The notes below the pieces were generated by a model. That model made no database searches, was not told where the DNA came from, and saw only the letters and a program-made list of their open reading frames with translations. From Myxosarcina sp. GI1 (GTDB lineage: Bacteria > Cyanobacteriota > Cyanobacteriia > Cyanobacteriales > Xenococcaceae), in NCBI RefSeq assembly GCF_000756305.1, contig NZ_JRFE01000006.1:1-64000 (forward strand): DNA of 64,000 bases. Direction: 5' to 3'. The translations under genes and the position numbers were made by a program. Positions within the stretch are counted from its first letter, which is position 1. Each line of letters opens with the position of its first letter. Positions 56,753-64,000 of this stretch are shown piece by piece.

Positions 56753-56842
56753 GGATCGATACAGTTGATGCAGCAAGGTTCTGAGTGATGATATTCTATT
56801 AAAGTACGATCTTTAAAAAACTGCATAGGGAGTTGCTGTAGC

Positions 56843-56953
56843 ATGCAAGTTAACGATTTAGGATTTATAGCTACTATATTGTTCGTTTTGGTTCCAACCG
56901 TATTTCTGCTTATCCTTTATATTCAAACCGACAGAGGACAAAAAAATAGCTAA
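56843..56953 (+). CDS. psbM: Photosystem II reaction centre protein M
   Basis: A 36-residue single-span thylakoid protein found by reading the gap: [20 protein letters not shown] followed by [12 protein letters not shown]. It matches the highly conserved PsbM, located at the photosystem II dimer interface. AGGGAG lies ten bases before the ATG. The ferredoxin gene precedes it by 90 bp and a terminator follows at 57077. Confidence 0.97.
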   Translation: MQVNDLGFIATILFVLVPTVFLLILYIQTDRGQKNS

Positions 56954-57076
56954 TTATTGGCAAGAGATAAAAAGTAGAAATTAAGCGATAGAGCAATTGC
57001 TACTGGTAGTTGACTGTAATAATTAAGCAGTAGCTAATAGAATCTAACTTTATTTGAAAATGAGTTTGATAGTATT

Positions 57077-57104
57077 AGAGCAATTATTAATTGCTCTTTT
57101 TTTA
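57077..57104 (+). terminator. Rho-independent terminator downstream of psbM
   Basis: AGAGCAATT (57077-57085) pairs perfectly with AATTGCTCT (57089-57097) around a three-base loop, followed by TTTTTTTATTT. Near-symmetrical for the convergent Pcp-like gene ending at 57102. Confidence 0.85.
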
Positions 57105-57629
57105 TTTATCTTGAGTGGCTAAAATGCTAACAAACTCGACGATGCACTTAAAATCTTGCTCGATCGCAGGCAAATTTTGTGCCGTTAACAGAGGAACGTG
57201 AACGAAAATACAAGGAAGCTCTCGATGAGACGCGTAGAGAAACTTTAAGATTTGATAGTATAATCCCTCGCAAACAAATTTACCTGCATCATGACTGAGA
57301 GAGGTATGAGGTAATTGCCTTACGAGTTTATCTACATCGATTTGAGTGTAAAGACAATTATCTCCACAGGTAGCATTAGTTTCTACAGTTAGCTGTTGTC
57401 TCGATTCTGCCATACCGCAACAGATAATACCTTGAGGCTGAAAAGATTTAATTGCCGCGATCGCTTTTTGAGTTGCTAATTCGACATCGACAGGAAGTTG
57501 CCTCAATAACACCAACTCAGTTTCTGCAAATTCCCATTCCTCGACCATAGCCAACAAGCGATCTGAAGAATTATATGTTTGGCGATCGAGCCAAGTTTGG
57601 AACGAAGTTAATAGTAGTTTGTTTTTCAT
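57102..57629 (-). CDS. Pyroglutamyl-peptidase-like protein (peptidase C15)
   Basis: A 175-residue protein resembling pyrrolidone-carboxylate peptidase, which removes N-terminal pyroglutamate. Catalytic triad positions appear as Glu in VETNATC, Cys in SHDAGKFVCEGLYYQ and His in FVHVPLL, with GIICCGMAESR as the conserved helix start. It is shorter than the typical ~215 residues, so some loops are missing; activity is not assured. Confidence 0.8.
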   Translation of the reverse strand: MKNKLLLTSFQTWLDRQTYNSSDRLLAMVEEWEFAETELVLLRQLPVDVELATQKAIAAIKSFQPQGIICCGMAESRQQLTVETNATCGDNCLYTQIDVDKLVRQLPHTSLSHDAGKFVCEGLYYQILKFLYASHRELPCIFVHVPLLTAQNLPAIEQDFKCIVEFVSILATQDK

Positions 57630-57816
57630 ACAGATAATTTTAAGTAAAGCGATCGCTTAGACTTTTTTTACTCAAATTTGGTTGCAAACGTTAACCGACA
57701 AATATAACGGTTTCAATTAATTTCTTTTCTCTAAAACATTGCGATTGCAAAATCTATAACTACGATAATGCCAAATCATATGTTAAGCTCACGATCTCCT
57801 TGTGTTGGCATTTAAG

Positions 57817-57999
57817 ATGATTGAGATAGATTACACAATTACTTATCAAGACGATTTGGATAGTTTAGAAACTAACAACGAATATAGTTTCGGTCGAACT
57901 TGGGTAAAGTGGTTTGCAAAAGGTTCCACGGCATTTCTTCTAATACTTGGCTTGTTTTATATTATCGACGGAATTATAGAAACAGGAATAAAATCATAA
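57817..57999 (+). CDS. Small single-span membrane protein
   Basis: A 60-residue protein starting at ATG 57817 (a TTG 15 bases upstream is less likely). An acidic N-terminus is followed by RTWVKWFAKG and one hydrophobic helix (TAFLLILGLFYIIDGIIE). No family recognised. It could be a small photosystem- or envelope-associated subunit, but this is speculation. Confidence 0.55.
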   Translation: MIEIDYTITYQDDLDSLETNNEYSFGRTWVKWFAKGSTAFLLILGLFYIIDGIIETGIKS

Positions 58000-58237
58000 T
58001 TCCTATAAAGAGTATTTAAAAATCGTTTGGAAATTGAAAACATTCGACAGCTTCTCAACTCCAAGATTGAGAGTAAAAAATAATTTTTGGCGATTGCGCT
58101 CCGCGCACTAGCAAAGCCAATCGCCTCAAAGCCGTTTTGTACTGAGTTAAATAACGACTATTAATCTAAATGGTTTGTCCCGCGATTCATAATTGAATAT
58201 GATAACCACACATTCTATCCATTCAACAACGTAAAAT

Positions 58238-58678
58238 ATGGAAGTACAATTTCGAGAATTTAATCCTTTCGATCTATGGATTTGGCTAAAGTTCTATACA
58301 GTTCCCTCTAGAATAGAGCAACAGTATGTCGAAGAACTATTTAACTCCTGGTTTTACATCGGCAAATTAGGTGGATTTAATGCTGAAAATCTTCAAGTTC
58401 AAGATGCAGGAATTGATATTAGCTATCTAAACTATACTTTAGACGAGAGCCAAACCCTAATGGCTCCCATGCACAATATGGGTGGCTTTGAATTTCTCGG
58501 CGTATGGGGAAGGTGCTGGTTTGATTTGGGTACGAGCGATTTAATTGCGATCGATGTTTTGCTCAATGCTTTAGAGCGTTTAGATAAAGAGTTCGTACAG
58601 ATTGAAACTGCTATTGTAGGCGGACAAAATGAAGACTGGTCGGTAGACGGGAGCGATCGCCACAATTATTTAGAATAA
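58238..58678 (+). CDS. DUF3531 family protein
   Basis: A 146-residue protein of the DUF3531 family shared by cyanobacteria and plants. The conserved start [17 protein letters not shown], then [20 protein letters not shown], and [16 protein letters not shown], are diagnostic. The function is not established. Its 3' end overlaps the convergent folD gene by 13 bp. Confidence 0.88.
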   Translation: MEVQFREFNPFDLWIWLKFYTVPSRIEQQYVEELFNSWFYIGKLGGFNAENLQVQDAGIDISYLNYTLDESQTLMAPMHNMGGFEFLGVWGRCWFDLGTSDLIAIDVLLNALERLDKEFVQIETAIVGGQNEDWSVDGSDRHNYLE

Positions 58679-59541
58679 TTACTATAGCTCTGTACCGTAT
58701 TACTAAGCAACATAGCAACCGTCATCGGACCTATACCCCCAGGAACGGGGGTAATATAGCCTGCCACTTCAGCAACGCGATCGAAAGCAACATCACCGAC
58801 TAACTTTGCCTGTTTTTGGCTGTTTTCCAAGCGATTGATTCCCACATCAATTACTATTGCACCAGGCTTGACCATATCTTCGGTAATTATTTCGGGCTTG
58901 CCTACTGCCGCTACTAAAATATCGGCATCTCGACAGACAGCAGCTAAATCTTGAGTACGTGAGTGGGCTATTGTTACCGTAGCGTTTTGTTCTAGCAGCA
59001 TTAACGCTAGAGGCTTACCAACTAAAATACTGCGCCCTACTACTACCGCTTTTTTGCCGTTGAGTGTGAGATCGTATTCTGCCAGCAGTTTCATTACCCC
59101 CGCAGGAGTGCAGCTACGCAAACCAGATTCACCCCGAACCAATTTACCTAAATTGACTGGATGCAAACCATCGGCATCTTTATCGGGATGAATTGTATGT
59201 AGCAGAGATACCGTATCTAAATGATTTGGTAGAGGTAGCTGAACTAAAATACCGTCTACTTCCTCATCTTTATTTAATTCGGCGATAACGCTTTCCAACT
59301 CCTGTTGGCTCGTATCTGCGCTGAAATGCTTCCCCTTGGAAACAATGCCTATTTGTTGACAGGCTCTTTCTTTATTGCGTACGTATACGGCACTAGCAGG
59401 GTTATCTCCTACCATTAAAACTGATAAACCTGGAGGACGACCGATTTTTGGCTGTAGGTGAGCAATGCGTTCTTTAAGCTGTAGCCGAATTTTTTGGGCT
59501 AAAGTTTTACCATCTAGTAAACAGGGAGTACGAGCAGACAT
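58666..59541 (-). CDS. folD: Bifunctional methylenetetrahydrofolate dehydrogenase/cyclohydrolase
   Basis: A 291-residue one-carbon enzyme. [13 protein letters not shown] carries the catalytic Lys position, QLPLPNHLD and DADGLHPVN follow, and the NADP-binding part has [18 protein letters not shown] and [12 protein letters not shown]. Normal length and complete. It converges with the DUF3531 gene and diverges from the lipoprotein at 59611. Confidence 0.97.
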   Translation of the reverse strand: MSARTPCLLDGKTLAQKIRLQLKERIAHLQPKIGRPPGLSVLMVGDNPASAVYVRNKERACQQIGIVSKGKHFSADTSQQELESVIAELNKDEEVDGILVQLPLPNHLDTVSLLHTIHPDKDADGLHPVNLGKLVRGESGLRSCTPAGVMKLLAEYDLTLNGKKAVVVGRSILVGKPLALMLLEQNATVTIAHSRTQDLAAVCRDADILVAAVGKPEIITEDMVKPGAIVIDVGINRLENSQKQAKLVGDVAFDRVAEVAGYITPVPGGIGPMTVAMLLSNTVQSYSNYSK

Positions 59542-59610
59542 AGAATTTTTGAGTTAGTATCGATTGCAATAAGTTAGGCTGGCGATGTTTCCAGGCGGAG
59601 ATGCCTTAAT

Positions 59611-59988
59611 ATGTTGTTTATTGCTCGGGTTGAACCCAAGACAATTAAATTTTTAACTTGGAGTATGGTCACAATTTTACTTGGAAGTTTAACAGGTTGT
59701 GGCACGCCACAAGTTACTACTGCTGAAATATCGCGCTACAAAAGCGGTAAGATTGTATATCTCATGGGAAATGTAACCCAATCCGCGCCTTTTATCGGTA
59801 ATGGTGCCTACCAACTCAACGACGAAACAGGTAGCATTTGGGTAGTTACAAAACAAAAACTACCACAGACAGATCGAGAGCTAGCTATTAAAGGCGAAAT
59901 TCAATATCAAAATTTACCCGTCGAGCGACAAGAATTAGGCGATTTTTATCTGATCGAGTTGGAGCGGTTAGAGCCAGCCAAATTTTAA
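59611..59988 (+). CDS. Small OB-fold-like lipoprotein
   Basis: A 125-residue protein with a long N-terminal signal region ending in lipobox LTGC (Cys about 30). The following domain, KSGKIVYLMGNVTQSAPF, GAYQLNDETGSIWVVTK and IKGEIQYQNL, resembles a bacterial OB-fold (nucleic-acid or ligand binding) as in other cyanobacterial lipoproteins. Ligand unknown. A second ATG at 59665 would give a more standard, shorter signal peptide. Confidence 0.78.
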   Translation: MLFIARVEPKTIKFLTWSMVTILLGSLTGCGTPQVTTAEISRYKSGKIVYLMGNVTQSAPFIGNGAYQLNDETGSIWVVTKQKLPQTDRELAIKGEIQYQNLPVERQELGDFYLIELERLEPAKF

Positions 59989-60052
59989 GTAGCAAGTAGC
60001 AAGTAGCGAGTAAAAAGTTTTTACTTTTGCCCGTTCCCCAAAGCCTAAATTT

Positions 60053-61588
60053 TTAACTCAAACTGCGAATTGCTTCCAGCAGTCCTTTAGCCTTATTGAG
60101 AGTTTCTTGATATTCGGTTTCGGGTACGGAGTCGGCAACCAAACCAGCACCTGCCTGTACTGAAACTAAATATTCATCTTCTTGGTAATGGCGGACGATC
60201 ATCGTCCGAATGGTAATAGCAGTATTTAACTGCCCTTCAAAATCGTAATATCCATATACTCCCGAATAAGGTCCACGTCTTTCTGGCTCTAGTTCGTTAA
60301 TAATTTCCATCGCTCTGATTTTAGGCGCGCCGCTTACCGTTCCCGCAGGAAAACAGGCTTTAAGTAAGTCCCAAGCAGTTGTGTTGGCTGCCAACTTACC
60401 AACTACATTACTAACGATGTGCATGACGTGAGAGTAGCGTTCGATAACCATCATTTCATCTACCCTGACGCTACCATTGACACAAACTCTGCCCAAGTCG
60501 TTACGTCCGAGATCGACTAACATAATGTGTTCGGCAATTTCTTTGGGATCTTGGAGTAACTCTGTAGCTAAGGCTTCATCTTCAGCTACTGTTTTGCCGC
60601 GCGGACGAGTTCCCGCAATCGGTCTGAGGGTTGCTTCTATTTCTCCAGTAGCAGTTTTTTCGGCTTTGACCATGACTTCTGGCGAAGAACCGATTAGCTG
60701 CCAGTCGCCAAACTGATAGTAACTCATGAAGGGAGAAGGATTGATAAGACGCAAGGAGCGATACAGGTTAAAAGGATGACCTTTGTAAAGAGTGGACAAT
60801 CTTTGAGAAAGCACCACCTGAAAAATATCGCCAGCGCGGATATATTCTTTAGCTTTAGTGACGTTATGGCAAAATAGCTGGCGGTCGGTATTGCTAGTAT
60901 AGATAACATTTTTACCCTGCTGAGAATCGCCTGAATCGGTTTCTTGCCACTCTAATGATTTGGCTTCTACTGGTAAGGGCAACTGTAGTTTTAAAATCAG
61001 CTTGTTGACGCGATCGCTAGCAATTTGATAGGCTTGTTCTTCGCTAACATTAGGATCGCGTAAATCTGCATAGGCGATCGCCCAAATTTTCCGCTTTACC
61101 TGATCGAAAACAATCAAGTTATCTACCTGCATCCAGACTCCATCGGGTAGATCTTCGGCAGTAGGAGAATGAACTTTAACTCTCGGTTCGATCCAGCGAA
61201 TTAGTTCGTAACCCCAAACTCCAAACAGTCCGCCAATTCCCGGAGGCATCTGAGGTAATGTTACGGGATGAATAGATGCCAGACAGAGGGATAAAACTTC
61301 TAATGGGTTACCTGTAAAGCGATCGACCCGACCGTGGCGATAGGTCTGAGTTGTCGTTTCGCCTCTTGCCTCTAATACCCAAACGGGATCGCAACCTAAA
61401 AAGCTATAGCGTCCGAGTTTTTCTCCTCCTTCTACCGACTCTAGTAAAAAGCTGTATGGTTGACCCGCACAAACTTTATACCATGCTGAAACGGGGGTTT
61501 CTAAATCCGCTACCAATTCTTGATATACGGGAACGAAGTTGCCTTGTCGTGCTAGTTGAGAAAACCGAGTGAAATCGGGAAAGATCAT
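60053..61588 (-). CDS. trpE: Anthranilate synthase component I (housekeeping TrpE)
   Basis: A 511-residue TrpE with the classic feedback-binding element SFLLESVEGGEKLGRYSF (tryptophan site), GSSPEVM, PIAGTRPRGKT, VSGAPKIRAMEI and QAGAGLVADSVPE. It needs a separate glutamine amidotransferase TrpG, not present here. The neighbour psaD upstream on the same strand is a conserved pairing also seen in Synechocystis (psaD slr0737, trpE slr0738). Compare the fused TrpEG at 2189, which is the alternative, probably dedicated, copy. Confidence 0.96.
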   Translation of the reverse strand: MIFPDFTRFSQLARQGNFVPVYQELVADLETPVSAWYKVCAGQPYSFLLESVEGGEKLGRYSFLGCDPVWVLEARGETTTQTYRHGRVDRFTGNPLEVLSLCLASIHPVTLPQMPPGIGGLFGVWGYELIRWIEPRVKVHSPTAEDLPDGVWMQVDNLIVFDQVKRKIWAIAYADLRDPNVSEEQAYQIASDRVNKLILKLQLPLPVEAKSLEWQETDSGDSQQGKNVIYTSNTDRQLFCHNVTKAKEYIRAGDIFQVVLSQRLSTLYKGHPFNLYRSLRLINPSPFMSYYQFGDWQLIGSSPEVMVKAEKTATGEIEATLRPIAGTRPRGKTVAEDEALATELLQDPKEIAEHIMLVDLGRNDLGRVCVNGSVRVDEMMVIERYSHVMHIVSNVVGKLAANTTAWDLLKACFPAGTVSGAPKIRAMEIINELEPERRGPYSGVYGYYDFEGQLNTAITIRTMIVRHYQEDEYLVSVQAGAGLVADSVPETEYQETLNKAKGLLEAIRSLS

Positions 61589-61678
61589 TCAATAAAGATA
61601 GAGAATAGAAGACTAAAATATTAACAATATAGCTTTTTGCTAACGGCAACCGAAGTAAATTGCCTTAAAAGAAAAAAG

Positions 61679-61715
61679 AAAAAATTAGCTGTTATTAACG
61701 CTAATTTTTTCTTAC
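61679..61715 (-). terminator. Symmetrical terminator between psaD and trpE
   Basis: AAAAAATTAGC (61679-61689) pairs perfectly over 11 bp with GCTAATTTTTT (61700-61710) around a 10-base loop, giving T runs on both strands. It lies 32 bp after the psaD stop and should separate most psaD transcripts from trpE. Confidence 0.8.
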
Positions 61716-61741
61716 TATTTTTTAATTTTATTCCTTGGTGG

Positions 61742-62176
61742 CTAAACTTCGTAAGGAGCTTTGCCAGAAAATTTGAGGGTAGAGGGCTGAGGATTTTTGC
61801 CAATACTGCGGTCTATTTTACCGTTGTATTCTCTGCCTTCATTAACTTTTTCTGGGAAAACTCCATCGGCAGGATGTAAATATTGAGTTTCGCCGTTGGG
61901 ATAAATACGATAGATTTTGTAATCTTGAATTTTGGGTTTGAAGTTATTTCTAAACTGCGCTCCCAAAGCCAGACAGTGTTCTTTACGGGCTAAATACAAT
62001 AGGTTTTCACCTTCGTGCATAGTTGCCGCGCCGCCAGTGGGCATTTCAAACACTTGTTCTTCCTCGCTAGTCCAGGTAATAGCATATTTTTCTTCAACAA
62101 ATGCCTTGGTTAGCAAGCCGCCAGTACTGCCACCAAATTTGGGTGTTTTACCCGAAAGTTGTTCTTGGTCTGCCAT
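61742..62176 (-). CDS. psaD: Photosystem I subunit II
   Basis: A 144-residue stromal-side subunit that docks ferredoxin to photosystem [56 protein letters not shown] and SGKAPYEV are all conserved. Complete, with GAGG upstream of the ATG. The gene upstream is a GAF histidine kinase and downstream is trpE. Confidence 0.98.
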   Translation of the reverse strand: MADQEQLSGKTPKFGGSTGGLLTKAFVEEKYAITWTSEEEQVFEMPTGGAATMHEGENLLYLARKEHCLALGAQFRNNFKPKIQDYKIYRIYPNGETQYLHPADGVFPEKVNEGREYNGKIDRSIGKNPQPSTLKFSGKAPYEV

Positions 62177-62306
62177 TTTTAAAAGAGCCTCATAAAAGGT
62201 ATTTACGGCATCCTATCACTGAGTACCTAGCAATTTTACGAGTTGTCAAGAACTGTAACAGTTTTTCGATCTTTTTAAATGATTCTAGATAGCTTTTGCT
62301 GAGAAA

Positions 62307-63953
62307 TTATGCTTTTTTGCGGCGTTTTGGAGTTTTACCAGGCTTTTTTCTAGCAGACGATCGCCCATCATCTAGATTGCTGGTTTTGACGGCGATGGGA
62401 ATTGTAAAGTGAAATTTACTACCCCGATCTTTACCCAAAGATTCTGCCCAAATTTCTCCTCCCCAGTTGTGGACGATTTGGCGGCAAATAGCCAAACCCA
62501 AACCCGTACCGCCCGCACTGCGACGTAAGGCTCCTTCTTCTTGATAGAAGCGATCGAAGACAGTTTCTAGACGTTTGGGTTCGATGCCCCTTCCCGTATC
62601 GGATACGGTAACTTCCAAATGATTGCTGCCGTTAGATTTTACGGCTATAGTAATTTTGCCATCGGGGTTGGTAAATTTGCAGGCATTATCTAATAATTTG
62701 GCTAATACTTCTACCAGCCATTCTCCGTCGGTTTGCACTAAAGGTAAATTTTTTGAGGTCAGTGGCTCAATAGTGGGCAAGGCGCGATCGCTATTACGGG
62801 CTTTAACGTTGCTAACTGCTAATTCCACACATTCAACTATAGATAAGGTTTCTAAATTCCACTCTACACGCCCGCTTTCCAAACGAGACAGGGTTAAAAA
62901 ATCTTGAACTAAATTGCGTAACCTTTCGGCATCGTCTAAAGCCGTGTCCAGCATTACCTGGCGTAGTTTGGGATCCATATCTGGTTCTGCTGCCAAACTT
63001 TCCAAACATACTTGGATAGTAGATAGCGGGGTGCGTAATTCGTGTCCCGTAATTGCCACTAGATTAGACCGAGTGCGATCTAAGGCTTCTAGCTGTTCGT
63101 TAAGATCTTCTAAATTGGTGTAGGCTTCTGCTTGAATTAGAGCTATACCTACCTGTGTGGCGATCGCATCTACTAAGGCCAGATCGTCTTCTTGCCAAAC
63201 AACGGGAGGTTCTTGACAGTGATGCAATTCGAGCGCACCTAACAGTCGATCCTGGTAAAAAATAGGCACTATTACCCAGGAAACAATCTGATAATTTTCG
63301 ACAATGTTTTGCAGTTGCTCTCCAGTTCCTCGTTCCCAGGCTTGTTGCGTCAAACGAGTATCTTGTCGGGTATCATCTGCGCTTACGGTTTTGCGTTCGG
63401 CGATTGCTTCTTCAAACAGAGGATTATTTTTTAACTGCCAGATTTTTCCTAGCACTGAGGGAATTTCCTCGCTGACAAATTCGCGCTCGATTTTGGCTAC
63501 GTTATCTGTTTCCCTACAGCGATAGATAATACAGCGACAAACTGCCAGTTCTTCTCCGATCTTTTGTACCGCTATCTGCAAAATTTCGGTCATATCGAGC
63601 GATCGCCTGACGGCATCGATTACCGAATTGAGCAGACGTTCTTTTTGTTGTTTGGCAGCTAGAGATTTATTGGCTTTGAGTAGTTTGTATTGACCTGCCT
63701 GTAAGTATGTTACCAATCTTTGTACGAAGGGATCGGGATTGGTCAACGGAGAATTAGATACCAGTCCAGTTGGAGCTTGAGTATCTTCTAGGGTTATATA
63801 TAGTCGATACGCCAACTCAATTTTGGCTTGCAGTTCGGGACGATAGATGGCAATGCGATCGAGCAGAATTGAGGCTGCTCGACGACTTACTGTAGGATCG
63901 AACGTCCAAATGCCTTCAAAACGACGTTCGCTGTCAATAAATGAATCAGACAT
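62307..63953 (-). CDS. GAF-domain sensor histidine kinase (possibly 5' partial)
   Basis: From ATG 63953 the protein has 548 residues; the frame also stays open past a TTG at 63992 to the right edge, so the true start could lie outside. An N-terminal helical region of ~130 residues (FDPTVSRRAASILLDRIAIY) precedes a GAF domain at about 130-285 with LAVCRCIIYRC and SWVIVPIFYQDRLLGALELHH. The kinase core follows: phospho-His in ITGHELRTPLST, LLDNACKFTNPDG, VSDTGRGIE and GGTGLGLAICR. The tail is Lys/Arg-rich. No membrane segment; a soluble kinase, ligand unknown, upstream of psaD by 130 bp. Confidence 0.9.
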   Translation of the reverse strand: MSDSFIDSERRFEGIWTFDPTVSRRAASILLDRIAIYRPELQAKIELAYRLYITLEDTQAPTGLVSNSPLTNPDPFVQRLVTYLQAGQYKLLKANKSLAAKQQKERLLNSVIDAVRRSLDMTEILQIAVQKIGEELAVCRCIIYRCRETDNVAKIEREFVSEEIPSVLGKIWQLKNNPLFEEAIAERKTVSADDTRQDTRLTQQAWERGTGEQLQNIVENYQIVSWVIVPIFYQDRLLGALELHHCQEPPVVWQEDDLALVDAIATQVGIALIQAEAYTNLEDLNEQLEALDRTRSNLVAITGHELRTPLSTIQVCLESLAAEPDMDPKLRQVMLDTALDDAERLRNLVQDFLTLSRLESGRVEWNLETLSIVECVELAVSNVKARNSDRALPTIEPLTSKNLPLVQTDGEWLVEVLAKLLDNACKFTNPDGKITIAVKSNGSNHLEVTVSDTGRGIEPKRLETVFDRFYQEEGALRRSAGGTGLGLAICRQIVHNWGGEIWAESLGKDRGSKFHFTIPIAVKTSNLDDGRSSARKKPGKTPKRRKKA

Positions 63954-64000
63954 TGTCGCCGTTTCGGGTTGAGTTTTTTCATGACAGACCAAGCAGGCTG

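Noticed and set aside
1-64000. CRISPR arrays, tRNA and rRNA genes
   Set aside because: No regularly spaced repeat-spacer pattern, no T-loop/anticodon arrangement and no rRNA-like conserved block was seen by eye; a covariance search would be needed to exclude them fully.

Overview
The window is chromosomal DNA from a cyanobacterium. The evidence is photosystem genes (psaD, psbM), ferredoxin-thioredoxin reductase subunit V, Ycf51, a CpeY-type phycobilin lyase, a Pix-type phototaxis cluster and very frequent HIP1 palindromes (GCGATCGC). I saw no rRNA or tRNA gene. I cannot name the species; the gene set would fit a phototactic, possibly phycoerythrin-type-pigment-bearing, sun-exposed cyanobacterium.

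Region 1 (1-14.8 kb) holds a partial Asn/Gly-rich repeat protein reading off the left edge. Divergent from it is a same-strand aromatic amino acid cluster: fused trpEG, trpA, trpB, trpD, a type I DAHP synthase gene and an enterobacterial-type tyrA. After a hairpin-rich non-coding stretch and a small unknown gene come a REC-AraC response regulator and a divergent PAS-PAS histidine kinase. This layout resembles the accessory trp/tyr supply genes and two-component regulators found beside scytonemin (UV sunscreen) biosynthesis genes in Nostoc. The scy core genes are not in the window, so that link is an inference. A second, housekeeping-type trpE lies next to psaD at the right end.

Region 2 (14.9-24.6 kb) holds a GH13 sucrose-phosphorylase-like enzyme and a small coiled-coil protein. 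It continues with a four-gene signalling module (PATAN/DUF4388 protein, MglA/CvnD-like GTPase, Roadblock/LC7 protein, V4R-like protein) and a dnaJ plus two tandem hsp20 stress genes. It ends in a decayed spot with a frameshifted transposase remnant, a beheaded histidine kinase and a receiver remnant.

Region 3 (24.7-36.5 kb) is a complete Pix-type phototaxis cluster on the minus strand. In transcription order it has two PatA-like regulators, a CheY-like regulator, a CheW-like protein, a soluble six-GAF chemoreceptor with at least one cyanobacteriochrome-like GAF, and a CheA-CheW-REC hybrid kinase containing an internal tandem repeat.

Region 4 (37-64 kb) is mostly conserved cyanobacterial housekeeping. 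It includes lumenal pentapeptide and TPR proteins, an ABC ATPase with rsmG, a GntR regulator with a GGCT-like protein, a phasin-like protein, ycf51 with a glycerol-dehydrogenase-like gene, a repeat lipoprotein, hemC, a DUF3616 protein, trhO, SPFH/NfeD, ftrV, HEAT-repeat lyase-type proteins, a phosphopantetheinyl transferase, a 2Fe-2S ferredoxin, psbM, a Pcp-like peptidase, a DUF3531 protein, folD, trpE, psaD and a GAF histidine kinase at the right edge. Short heptanucleotide repeats related to CAATGAA/ATTGCTC recur in intergenic gaps and sometimes encode the last residues of genes.
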